From contig JAYFQX010000008.1 of assembly GCA_034926635.1 (NCBI GenBank), positions 1-64,000 of the forward strand: 64,000 bases of DNA, written 5' to 3'. This document shows positions 8,380 to 15,483 of the stretch, in pieces (the first letter of the stretch is position 1; every line of letters starts with the position of its first letter). The position numbers were made by a program, and so were the translations under genes. The DNA is from Christensenella sp034926635. GTDB taxonomy: Bacteria; Bacillota; Clostridia; Christensenellales; Christensenellaceae. Under the pieces are notes generated by a model. The model was not told the origin of the DNA and ran no database searches. It saw nothing but the letters and a program-made list of their open reading frames with translations.

Positions 8380-8591
8380 TCATTTTACCTTTTCTTTCTT
8401 ATTAGTTTATTGAAAAAATTTTAACCCTGTATGAATGATTTATGAATAATCAATGAATAATTAAATGAAGTTCCAGCAAAAGCTATAAAGAAAAAATTAC
8501 AAGAAGAAAACAATGAACTTGTCAGATAGAATATAATATAATAAGATAGAAAGATAATGGGAACGGTATTACGATGCAGGGAGGATTATGC

Positions 8592-9227
8592 ATGAGCGTA
8601 TATGAAGATTTAAGCATATTGGTTCAACAGGGTCGGATGGCAAATGTAAAGGAGATTATCGCTGCAGAGCTTGAAAAAGGGACAAATCCAAAAGATCTAC
8701 TGCAAAACGGTCTGTTGGCGGGAATGGCAGTTGTCGGAGATAAGTTTAAGAATAACCAGGTATATGTGCCGGAGGTTTTGATTGCGGCAAGGGCAATGCA
8801 AGCGGGAATTGACGCGCTGGCTGTTGCGCTTTCATCTGAGAAAACAGAATCACGAGGCACGGTGGTACTGGGAACGGTCAAAGGCGATTTACACGATATC
8901 GGCAAAAATCTTGTTAAGATTATGCTGGAGAGCAAGGGTCTTGAAGTGATCGATCTCGGTGTAGACGTATCAGCGGAAAAGTTTGTCCAGACAGCGGTTG
9001 ACAAGAACGCAAAGGTAATTGCCTGTAGCGCCCTTCTTACAACAACGATGTCTGTAATGAAAGAAGTAGTAGACCTTGTCAGCGAGCGGGGGCTGAAGGG
9101 AAAAATTAAAGTAATGGTGGGCGGTGCGCCGGTGACGGATGATTTCCGCAGTAAAATCGGAGCGGATTATTATACTGCCGATGCTTCCAGTGCAAGTGAT
9201 GTGGCATTGTCCATCTGTCAATCATGA
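8592..9227 (+). CDS. Corrinoid (cobalamin-binding) methyltransferase carrier protein
   Basis: The product is 211 residues, the usual size of MtbC/MttC/MtgC-type corrinoid proteins that carry a methyl group between a substrate methyltransferase and a corrinoid:acceptor methyltransferase. Residues 1-85 form the helical cap domain. Residues 90-211 are the B12-binding Rossmann domain with the base-off/His-on signature D99-L-H101-D-I-G104 and the GGAPVT loop at 177-182. The start at 8592 has GGGAGG 7 bases before it; an in-frame ATG at 8574 lies before that site. No methyltransferase gene is next to it, so the methyl donor cannot be read from context, but the RACo-like activator follows directly. 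Confidence 0.9.
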   Translation: MSVYEDLSILVQQGRMANVKEIIAAELEKGTNPKDLLQNGLLAGMAVVGDKFKNNQVYVPEVLIAARAMQAGIDALAVALSSEKTESRGTVVLGTVKGDLHDIGKNLVKIMLESKGLEVIDLGVDVSAEKFVQTAVDKNAKVIACSALLTTTMSVMKEVVDLVSERGLKGKIKVMVGGAPVTDDFRSKIGADYYTADASSASDVALSICQS

Positions 9228-9248
9228 TTGTAAGAGAAAACATAAAAG

Positions 9249-9271
9249 GCTGCCGTAGGGCGGCTTTTTTT
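9249..9271 (+). terminator. Terminator after the corrinoid protein gene
   Basis: GCTGCC/GGCGGC stem (one G-U pair) around a short GTAG loop, followed by seven Ts. It would reduce transcription into the RACo-like gene. Confidence 0.7.
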
Positions 9272-9285
9272 GAAGGGAATGTTTT

Positions 9286-10548
9286 ATGGAAATATTAACA
9301 AAAATCAAGAAAGTTGAATCGATTAAAACAATGGAAACAGACGGTTATGGTATTGCTGTAGACCTTGGTACAACAACGATCGTGATGTATTTATATAACC
9401 TGGGGGACGGTTCGTTCCGTGCAGTCGCTGCGCGCCCGAACTATCAGGCTGCGGCAGGTGCCGATGTGATAACCCGTATTCAATATTGTATAGAACACGA
9501 AGCAGGACTGGAAAAATTGCATACAATGGTGGTGAATGAATTATCAGAAATGATGGACGAAGTATGTATGCAAGCGGGGATAGGCAAAGATCGGCTTTCT
9601 GCGGCAGTGATCGTTGGAAATACCACGATGATGCACCTGTTATGCAGCTTATCGCCTGTTTCTATGGGGAAACTTCCGTTTCAGCCTCTTTCAAAGTTCG
9701 GTGAAACCATATCTATGTGCAGTCTTGGAAGTTGTTTCCCGGAGATCCCGTGTTATCTTGCACCGTGTTTTTCAGCGTTTGTGGGCGGTGATATTTCGGC
9801 AGCGCTCGTGGCGGTCGGGATGCAGGATACCAACGAAATCTGCATGTTGCTTGATATTGGCACCAATGGGGAGATAGCACTCGGCAACGGTGCGTTTGTT
9901 TATACGACATCAACGGCAGCTGGACCGGCTTTTGAAGGAGCGCATATTGCATGCGGCATGTCCGGCGTCACAGGGGCTGTCAGCGGCGTTACGCTGCTGG
10001 ATAATAAATTGTCCCTGGAAGTGATTGGGGATGGGGAAGCAAAAGGAATTTGCGGATCGGGGTTGCTCGATGCCATAGCGTGTTTTCGCACCTTGGGACT
10101 GATTGACGAAACAGGACGGATCATTGAAACGATGTCCCCATATATGGCGCGAAATGAAGGAGAAACGTGTCTGAGGCTCTCTGAGAAGGTTTTTATTACT
10201 CAGCAGGATATTCGAGAAGTGCAAATGGCAAAAGCGGCAATTGCGGCAGGGACGCTCGCTCTGCTCAAAAGCGCAAAGATGAAGCCTGAGGATATTTCTT
10301 GCGTATATATTGCCGGAGGGTTCGGAAATTATATGAAGGTCAAAAGCGCACAGCAAATTGGATTGTTGCCGCAGAAGCTTGGAGGAATTGTATCTGCAGG
10401 CAATGCTGCCGGAAGCGGTGCGGTCATGGCGTTGCTGGACAACTGCTATCAAGAACAAATGGAACATATTTGCCGAATCGGGAGGCATATTGAACTCGGT
10501 CATAATCCTTATTTCATGGAAAAATATGTGGAAGGGATGTATTTATAA
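9286..10548 (+). CDS. RACo-like corrinoid reactivator, ASKHA domain only
   Basis: The product is 420 residues. It matches the C-terminal ASKHA ATPase part (DUF4445) of RACo/RamA proteins, which return inactive Co(II) corrinoid proteins to Co(I) with ATP. Visible elements are the phosphate loop DLGTT at 26-30, GNTTMMH at 111-117, DIGTNGE at 190-196, the GICGSGLLDA stretch near 254-263 and IAGGFGNY near 344. Full RACo proteins are over 600 residues because of an N-terminal [2Fe-2S] ferredoxin domain and a linker. Here the start lies about 20 residues before the ATPase core and no cysteine-rich ferredoxin domain exists, so a separate electron donor would be needed. Its partner is probably the corrinoid protein just upstream. 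Confidence 0.85.
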   Translation: MEILTKIKKVESIKTMETDGYGIAVDLGTTTIVMYLYNLGDGSFRAVAARPNYQAAAGADVITRIQYCIEHEAGLEKLHTMVVNELSEMMDEVCMQAGIGKDRLSAAVIVGNTTMMHLLCSLSPVSMGKLPFQPLSKFGETISMCSLGSCFPEIPCYLAPCFSAFVGGDISAALVAVGMQDTNEICMLLDIGTNGEIALGNGAFVYTTSTAAGPAFEGAHIACGMSGVTGAVSGVTLLDNKLSLEVIGDGEAKGICGSGLLDAIACFRTLGLIDETGRIIETMSPYMARNEGETCLRLSEKVFITQQDIREVQMAKAAIAAGTLALLKSAKMKPEDISCVYIAGGFGNYMKVKSAQQIGLLPQKLGGIVSAGNAAGSGAVMALLDNCYQEQMEHICRIGRHIELGHNPYFMEKYVEGMYL

Positions 10549-10549
10549 T

Positions 10550-10918
10550 ATGGAAATAGCAGTATTTCAAGGAGTCTATGCCGTTGGATTGTTGGATCAT
10601 ATACCGCAACATCTGCCGAAAACAGGTTTTTGCAGCATTTCGGTCGGAGAAGACGAGGTATCGTTGGTGTGCAGGGAAGAAAGCATGCCGGAATACAGCA
10701 GTCATATACAGCGCGGATACAGACTGTTCAGGATACAAGGGACGCTTGATTTTTCGCTGATCGGTGTTATTGCAAAGATCAGCGCGGTTTTGGCGAAAGA
10801 AAAAATTCCGCTTTTTTGTGTTTCTACCTACCGTACAGATTATTTTCTGGTGGAAGAGATATATTTGCAAAGAGCCTTGGCAGCGTTGCAAAACGCAGGT
10901 TACCGGATCATGAAATAA
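10550..10918 (+). CDS. ACT domain protein (ACT_7-like)
   Basis: The product is 122 residues and resembles small double-ACT proteins with the 'GTLDFSLIGVIAKISAVLAKEKIPLFCVSTYRTDYFLVEE' type of C-terminal half: the block from GTLDFSLIG to STYRTDYFLV (about 64-98) is diagnostic. ACT domains bind amino acids or similar small ligands; the ligand and role here are unknown. The ATG at 10550 follows the stop of the RACo-like gene by one base, with GAAGGG upstream, so the two genes are translationally coupled. That link hints at amino-acid-linked control of methyl metabolism, which is inference. Confidence 0.8.
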   Translation: MEIAVFQGVYAVGLLDHIPQHLPKTGFCSISVGEDEVSLVCREESMPEYSSHIQRGYRLFRIQGTLDFSLIGVIAKISAVLAKEKIPLFCVSTYRTDYFLVEEIYLQRALAALQNAGYRIMK

Positions 10919-11084
10919 AGCGCGGGCTTCTCGTTTTTATGCGACTATACTTCAATTAAGAAAGGCATATAGGGCGTATAGTTTGTAAGCGCGGAAGTGT
11001 CGAATTATAAAATAAATGGAAGGGGACTTCATTGCGAAGTAAGAAAATCAGTTTTTGTTCTTCCGATCGGTAATGAATTTGAAA

Positions 11085-11122
11085 CAAAAATAAAACCCGC
11101 TATATAAGCGGGTTTTATTTTT
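11085..11122. terminator. Bidirectional terminator between ACT gene and tRNA-Ala
   Basis: AAATAAAACCCGCT is mirrored by AAGCGGGTTTTATTT with A and T runs on both sides. It ends tRNA-Ala on the minus strand and the ACT unit on the plus strand. The stretch 10919-11084 holds only short inverted repeats (for example ACTTC/GAAGT near 11030) and no gene. Confidence 0.85.
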
Positions 11123-11125
11123 GTT

Positions 11126-11201
11126 TGGTGGAGATAAGGAGATTCGAACTCCTGACCTCTTACATGCGAAGCAAGCGCTCTACCAGCTGAGCTATACCCC
11201 C
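11126..11201 (-). tRNA. tRNA-Ala (anticodon CGC)
   Basis: Full cloverleaf on the minus strand with encoded CCA: acceptor GGGGGTA/TATCTCC, which contains the G3-U70 pair that marks alanine tRNAs; anticodon stem CTTGC/GTAAG with loop TTCGCAT (anticodon CGC); T arm AGGAG-TTCGAAT-CTCCT. It reads GCG. Unlike tRNA-Pro and tRNA-Thr above, the CCA is in the DNA. Confidence 0.95.
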
Positions 11202-11305
11202 AAGCAAAGTCTTCATATTTGTTCCGTGCGATATATATAATATCAAAAAACCGAATGAAACACAAGAAGAAAATTTATATTTTCAAAAAAATGTGTTGAC
11301 ATATA

Positions 11306-11334
11306 AAGAGAAGGGAGCCGCAAAAACGACCCCC
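11306..11334 (-). terminator. Probable terminator of the NlpC/P60 gene
   Basis: On the minus strand GGGGGTCG pairs with CGGCTCCC (two G-U pairs) around TTTTTG, followed by TTCTCTTT; weak T run. Confidence 0.5.
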
Positions 11335-11348
11335 TAAAAACGATATTG

Positions 11349-12641
11349 CTAAATCCGTTTAGCGCCAAGGAAATTACGCGCATAATAACCGGAAGTCATA
11401 CTGCTGATGCTAACACCTCCGCTGGACGGCGCACTATGGATCATGCTCCCACCGCCGATATAAATCCCGATGTGGCTTACTGTAGAGCTTTTATCAGATT
11501 TAAAATAAACCAAATCGCCGACTTCAAGAGAATTCATATCCGAAACATCGTCCCAGCTGGAAACGTTTGAATAACCAGCGGAGCTTAAACGGCTTGCAGC
11601 AATTCCGGCATTTTTCAGACAATAATATACAAAGCCTGAACAGTCAAAGGAATTCGGACCACTGGAACCGTAAGAATAGGGTTTGCCCATTTGGGAATTC
11701 GCAATTTCCAAAGCGCGGGAAATCCCACTGCTGGCAGAAGACGAAGAAGACGAAGAAGACGAAGAAGCTTGATCCGAACTGCCGCTGTCCGCGTTACCGG
11801 AAGGGGAAGAAACAGCAGCGCCGGAATATAAGATGTTCCGTGTGTTTTTGCCAACAATGCCATCTACAGAGAGACCATTTGCGTCCTGAAAGCGTTTTAC
11901 GGCATTTAATGTTACATTGCCAAAATAGCCGGTGGAGTTACCTTCAAAGAATCCAAGCTCTGACAAACGATCCTGCATAGATTTAATATCATCGCCGCTG
12001 TCCTGCGGATACATCGTATAATATTTTGCTTGTTCGGAATAAAGCAGGGTAGAGCATTCTGTGCTCATGATACCATCAACCGTTAAATTGTGTGTGCGTT
12101 GAAATTTCTTAACAGCTTCTGTGGTAATAGGACCGTAATACCCTGTAATACTTGCGTAATCATAATACTCAAGGTCTTTCAACCGCTGCTGCATCTGAGC
12201 GATATGGTCGCCTTTATCACCGGGGTTAGAGCTATCAGCAGTTGAAGACGCGACAGGCTGTTCCGTAGAGGCGGACGCAGACGCAGACGCAGCAGGATCT
12301 TGATCCCCAAAACGGTTATTCACCGTACGTGAACCATCTATTTCTTTATAGTTGCTGCCATAAACAGATTGACGAGTTTGTGGACCGGCTTTTCCGTCTA
12401 CGGTGAGACCCTTATCTGTCTGATATTGAATGACCGCATTTTGCGTGTCCGTACCAAAATAACCGGTTGCTGGCGTTTGCAAATAACCGGATGCATTCAA
12501 TTGCTTCTGAAAATCATATACCCATTCGTCTTCGTCGCCGATGCGCAATATTTCATATCGTTCTGCAGCAAAAGCAGTAAACGGGAAAAAAGCGACAAAT
12601 GCAAGGGCAATAGTAGTAATAACTGCAATTTTCTTGAACAT
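11349..12641 (-). CDS. Secreted peptidoglycan hydrolase: three PG-binding domains + NlpC/P60
   Basis: The product is 430 residues. A signal peptide covers residues 1-25. Three PG_binding_1 repeats follow (about 30-95, 143-205, 215-275), each with the pattern 'GYFG..T..AV..FQ...GL.VDG', then a serine-rich linker (about 276-305) and a C-terminal NlpC/P60 cysteine peptidase. The catalytic triad is readable as Cys334 (FDCSGF), His390 (SHIGIYIG) and His402 (MIHS). Such enzymes cut the D-Glu to diamino-acid bond of the stem peptide outside the membrane. The start has AGGAGG 6 bases upstream. The linker is coded by near-perfect TCT/TCG triplet repeats, prone to slippage. A WalR-type box lies 41-57 bases upstream of the start. 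Confidence 0.92.
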   Translation of the reverse strand: MFKKIAVITTIALAFVAFFPFTAFAAERYEILRIGDEDEWVYDFQKQLNASGYLQTPATGYFGTDTQNAVIQYQTDKGLTVDGKAGPQTRQSVYGSNYKEIDGSRTVNNRFGDQDPAASASASASTEQPVASSTADSSNPGDKGDHIAQMQQRLKDLEYYDYASITGYYGPITTEAVKKFQRTHNLTVDGIMSTECSTLLYSEQAKYYTMYPQDSGDDIKSMQDRLSELGFFEGNSTGYFGNVTLNAVKRFQDANGLSVDGIVGKNTRNILYSGAAVSSPSGNADSGSSDQASSSSSSSSSSASSGISRALEIANSQMGKPYSYGSSGPNSFDCSGFVYYCLKNAGIAASRLSSAGYSNVSSWDDVSDMNSLEVGDLVYFKSDKSSTVSHIGIYIGGGSMIHSAPSSGGVSISSMTSGYYARNFLGAKRI

Positions 12642-12681
12642 GATACCTCCTTATGACAACAGATCCCAATGTGTAATAATT

Positions 12682-12698
12682 GTAACAATTTCTTAACA
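12682..12698 (-). promoter_or_regulatory. WalR-type response regulator box
   Basis: The minus strand reads TGTTAA-GAAAT-TGTTAC, an exact fit to the published WalR consensus TGTWAH-N5-TGTWAH, upstream of a cell-wall hydrolase gene, the typical WalRK target. The core promoter next to it is not clear. Confidence 0.55.
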
Positions 12699-12861
12699 TT
12701 TTTACAATTAGGATACATTCATTAATTCGGTGTATATTGATCAAAAATTGTATTTATTACAAAATATTATTAGTATACTACATATTTCTACTTATTACTT
12801 TAAATTACTATGAATATTACATTTATTATATAAAAACAGACTTTTTTTTAAAAAATATATC

Positions 12862-12884
12862 AAAAAAGCGCGTATAAAACGCGC
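12862..12884 (-). terminator. Terminator of the minus-strand DAHP synthase gene
   Basis: GCGCGT/ACGCGC stem with a 5-base AT loop; six Ts follow on the minus strand. Outer bases (GATATCAAA / TTTTTTGATAT) extend the stem. Confidence 0.85.
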
Positions 12885-12901
12885 CCTTTGATATCTGTTT
12901 T

Positions 12902-13918
12902 TTAAGAATCCAATCGTTTTCCTTCTAAATCTATATAGGTTTTCAATTTCGACATTGTTTTTTGAAAATCATCTGGTGTTAAAGACTGTCCGCCGTCGGA
13001 TAAAGCATGTTCAGGATCGTTGTGAACTTCTATCATGAGTCCATCGGCTCCAGCTGCAATGGCGGCTTTGGCAAGTGGTTCAACCAGCCAATCCATTCCC
13101 GCCGCATGACTGGGATCGGCAATCACGGGTAAATGAGATTTTTTCTTTAAAACGGGAATTGCGCTGACATCAAACGTATTTCGCGTAAATGTTTCAAAAG
13201 TACGGATGCCGCGTTCGCACAGGATAACATTTTCGTTCCCGCCGGACATGATATATTCTGCACTCATCAAAAATTCTTCAAGTGTATTGGCGAGTCCGCG
13301 TTTTAGGAGAATAGGTTGTTTCAATTTGCCAAGTTCTTTCAGCAGACGGAAATTCTGCATGTTTCGCGCACCAACCTGAATAATATCTACGTCCTGAAAC
13401 AGCGGGATATCAGAAATCCCCATGATTTCGGTTACGATTGGCATGGAGAATTTGCGTTTGCATTCCAAGAGGAGGCGGATACCTTCCTGTTGTAAGCCCT
13501 GAAATGCATATGGAGAAGTGCGGGGTTTAAACGCACCGCCGCGAAGGAAGGTTGCTCCGCTCTGATGGACGCTTTGTGCGACCTCAAGGATCTGCGGCTC
13601 GCTTTCTACAGAGCACGGTCCTGCAATCACCGCAAAATGACCGCCACCGATTTTATGTTGCCCAATAGAAATTATGGTATCGTCGTTATGGAATTTCCGG
13701 TTAGCTTTTTTGTATGGTTCAGACACGCGCCTTACGTCTTCAACAATATCCTTTGCCTTGATAGTATCAATATCAATCAGAGAAGTATCGCCAATCAACC
13801 CAATAATAGTGGTATTTTCGCCCTGGCTAAAGTTGATTTTAAAATTTTGTTCTTCTAAAGAATGAACCAATTCTTTCAGCTTAGCTTCAGGGGAATGCGG
13901 TTTTACGATAATAATCAT
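12902..13918 (-). CDS. aroF: DAHP synthase (type I-beta, with N-terminal regulatory domain), copy 1
   Basis: The product is 338 residues. It condenses phosphoenolpyruvate and erythrose 4-phosphate to DAHP, the first step of the shikimate pathway. Residues 1-70 form the ferredoxin-like/ACT-type domain seen in the Thermotoga enzyme, which mediates feedback by aromatic amino acids. The barrel carries AGPCSVES at 99-106 (metal Cys102), the KPRTSPYAFQG PEP loop at 131-141, DPSHA at 268-272 and EVHNDP at 297-302. A second copy (14468-15469) is encoded divergently. This one has a strong promoter and a short leader, no attenuator, and stands alone, so it is likely set independently of Phe/Tyr attenuation. 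SD GAGGGG lies 9 bases before the ATG. Confidence 0.93.
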   Translation of the reverse strand: MIIIVKPHSPEAKLKELVHSLEEQNFKINFSQGENTTIIGLIGDTSLIDIDTIKAKDIVEDVRRVSEPYKKANRKFHNDDTIISIGQHKIGGGHFAVIAGPCSVESEPQILEVAQSVHQSGATFLRGGAFKPRTSPYAFQGLQQEGIRLLLECKRKFSMPIVTEIMGISDIPLFQDVDIIQVGARNMQNFRLLKELGKLKQPILLKRGLANTLEEFLMSAEYIMSGGNENVILCERGIRTFETFTRNTFDVSAIPVLKKKSHLPVIADPSHAAGMDWLVEPLAKAAIAAGADGLMIEVHNDPEHALSDGGQSLTPDDFQKTMSKLKTYIDLEGKRLDS

Positions 13919-13951
13919 TTTATTCGCCCCTCAAAATTAAATTTCATTGTT

Positions 13952-13980
13952 ATTATATAGCATATGAAGCGGAAGCGCAA
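13952..13980 (-). promoter_or_regulatory. Promoter of DAHP synthase copy 1
   Basis: Minus strand TTGCGC (13980-13975), 17-base spacer, TATAAT (13957-13952). Transcription would start about 25 bases before the ATG, leaving no room for a leader peptide. Confidence 0.7.
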
Positions 13981-14017
13981 AAGAATTAATATTACTGAAA
14001 AATTACGGAATTCTGAC

Positions 14018-14055
14018 AAAAAAAGAAATCCCCTGAAGAATCAGAGAATTTCTTT
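14018..14055 (-). terminator. Inverted repeat, possible minus-strand terminator
   Basis: AAAGAAAT/ATTTCTTT and CTGA/TCAG arms; on the minus strand seven Ts follow (14024-14018). It would block read-through toward copy 1 of DAHP synthase. The rest of 13919-14185 is AT-rich with no gene. Confidence 0.45.
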
Positions 14056-14185
14056 ACGAAATATAGTACTGGAGGAACATTATATAAAAAAATTTGCTTC
14101 TTTATTAATACAATATCACAATAAATATATCTTGTAAAGAGTTTTTTGTAATAAAAACGTAATATTTTTTAAAATAATAAAAACG

Positions 14186-14214
14186 TTGCATTTGAGGGTA
14201 TTTTGTCATATAAT
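14186..14214 (+). promoter_or_regulatory. Promoter of the aro operon
   Basis: TTGCAT at 14186-14191, 17-base spacer, TATAAT at 14209-14214. The predicted start near 14221 gives a leader of about 245 bases containing a leader peptide and a terminator. Confidence 0.75.
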
Positions 14215-14244
14215 CATTATAGAATAACACAGGGAGCATGTGAA

Positions 14245-14349
14245 ATGGCGAGTTTAAGCACACGATTTTTTAACGCATATTGCTTTAACGATTTTTATCG
14301 TTACGGCTATTTTGTGTTGGAATTACCGGGTGTGCATGTGTTTTCATAA
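14245..14349 (+). CDS. Phe/Tyr-rich leader peptide of the aro operon (attenuator)
   Basis: A 34-codon frame with AGGGAG 8 bases before its ATG. It contains six Phe (codons 8, 9, 14, 17, 23, 33) and four Tyr (12, 18, 20, 22), no Trp: about 29% aromatic, far above chance. It ends at TAA 14347-14349, 17 bases before a strong terminator hairpin and about 120 bases before the DAHP synthase gene. This is the arrangement of pheA/pheST-type leader peptides: ribosome stalling at Phe or Tyr codons when the charged tRNAs are scarce would let an antiterminator form. A plausible antiterminator pairs 14325-14334 (in the peptide's 3' part) with 14371-14380 (8 of 10 positions), which would block the terminator's left arm. 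The function is inference from layout; the composition is seen directly. Confidence 0.85.
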   Translation: MASLSTRFFNAYCFNDFYRYGYFVLELPGVHVFS

Positions 14350-14366
14350 GTAAAACAGGTTGTAAA

Positions 14367-14407
14367 GCTGCAGGCACGGTAAGGTGCTTGCAGCTTTTTT
14401 ATTTTTT
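14367..14407 (+). terminator. Attenuator terminator of the aro operon
   Basis: GCTGCAGGCAC (14367-14377) pairs with GTGCTTGCAGC (14384-14394), 11 pairs with one G-U, six-base loop, followed by TTTTTTATTTTTT. It lies between the leader peptide and the first structural gene, inside the transcript. Confidence 0.9.
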
Positions 14408-14467
14408 CAAAAAGCGCAGGCGCTTTGGCAGGCTTTCGGCAAATCGTAAAACGAGAGGGAGAAGAAA

Positions 14468-15469
14468 ATGATTGTAGTCATGAAAAACAGGGCGACCGGC
14501 GATGATATCGCAAGAGTAGTCGACACACTGGAAAAAAAGGGGATGCAGGTACAGATAAATAGCGGCGTAGACTGTACGGTTTTAGGGGTGCTCGGCGATA
14601 CTTATATGGTTGACAAGGAACGAATTGGCATCATGGGCGGTGTAGAACGCGTTGTGTCGGTGCAGGAGCCCTTTAAAAAGGCAAACCGGAAGTTCCATCC
14701 CGAAGACAGCGTAATTGACGTCTCCGGCGTAATGATTGGGGATGGCAACTTAAAGGTGATTGCCGGACCATGTTCGGTAGAGTCGCCGCAACAGCTTTTG
14801 GGGGTTGCAAAGGCAATCCAAAATTCCGGTGCGGATTTATTACGGGGAGGCGCGTTTAAGCCACGTACTTCGCCATATGCTTTTCAGGGACTCGGGGAAC
14901 GCGGACTCGAAATATTGGTAGGCACGAGAGAAAAGGTGCATATGCCGATCGTAACGGAAATTATGGCGCCAAAATATGTTGAGCTTTTTGCGAACAATGT
15001 GGATATGATTCAGATTGGTGCCAGAAATATGCAGAATTTTGATCTGTTAAAGGAAGTAGGGCGTACCCAAACGCCGGTGCTGTTAAAACGAGGGCTCTCT
15101 AATACAATTGAAGAATGGCTGATGAGTGCAGAATATATCATGTCGGGCGGGAACGAAAATGTCATCCTGTGCGAGCGCGGTATCCGTACTTTTGAGACCT
15201 ATACGCGTAATACGCTGGACATCAGTGCAATTCCTGCAATTAAAAAACTCTCGCATCTTCCTGTTGTGGTAGACCCAAGCCACGCAACGGGACTTGCCTA
15301 TATGGTAGAACCGCTTGCGCTTGCGGCTGTTTCAGCCGGTGCAGACGGTTTAATGATAGAAGTACACAATGACCCGAAACATGCGCTATGTGATGGTGCA
15401 CAGTCTTTGACACCAGAACAGTTTGACAGTATAATGACAAAGATAAATGTCCTGAAAAGTGTGATGTAA
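14468..15469 (+). CDS. aroF: DAHP synthase (type I-beta), copy 2, first gene of the aro operon
   Basis: The product is 333 residues and is closely similar to copy 1 over its full length (same AGPCSVES at 99-106, KPRTSPYAFQG, DPSHA and EVHNDP motifs), with an N-terminal regulatory ferredoxin-like domain at 1-70. It makes DAHP from PEP and erythrose 4-phosphate. GAGGGAG precedes the ATG. It opens the operon aroF-aroB-aroA-aroC-pheA-aroK and is expected to be controlled by the Phe/Tyr leader peptide, so transcription is tied to aromatic amino acid supply on top of any allosteric control. The paralogue pair suggests one basal and one regulated enzyme. Confidence 0.94.
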   Translation: MIVVMKNRATGDDIARVVDTLEKKGMQVQINSGVDCTVLGVLGDTYMVDKERIGIMGGVERVVSVQEPFKKANRKFHPEDSVIDVSGVMIGDGNLKVIAGPCSVESPQQLLGVAKAIQNSGADLLRGGAFKPRTSPYAFQGLGERGLEILVGTREKVHMPIVTEIMAPKYVELFANNVDMIQIGARNMQNFDLLKEVGRTQTPVLLKRGLSNTIEEWLMSAEYIMSGGNENVILCERGIRTFETYTRNTLDISAIPAIKKLSHLPVVVDPSHATGLAYMVEPLALAAVSAGADGLMIEVHNDPKHALCDGAQSLTPEQFDSIMTKINVLKSVM

Positions 15470-15483
15470 GACTGGGGATAACG

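Noticed and set aside
8190..8405. Open frame overlapping the end of copA
   Set aside because: Runs through the copA terminator, has no ribosome site and is out of frame with copA.
11735..11772. Tandem GAAGAC/GAAGAA repeat
   Set aside because: It is the serine-coding linker (TCT/TCG codons on the minus strand) of the NlpC/P60 protein, not a separate repeat element.
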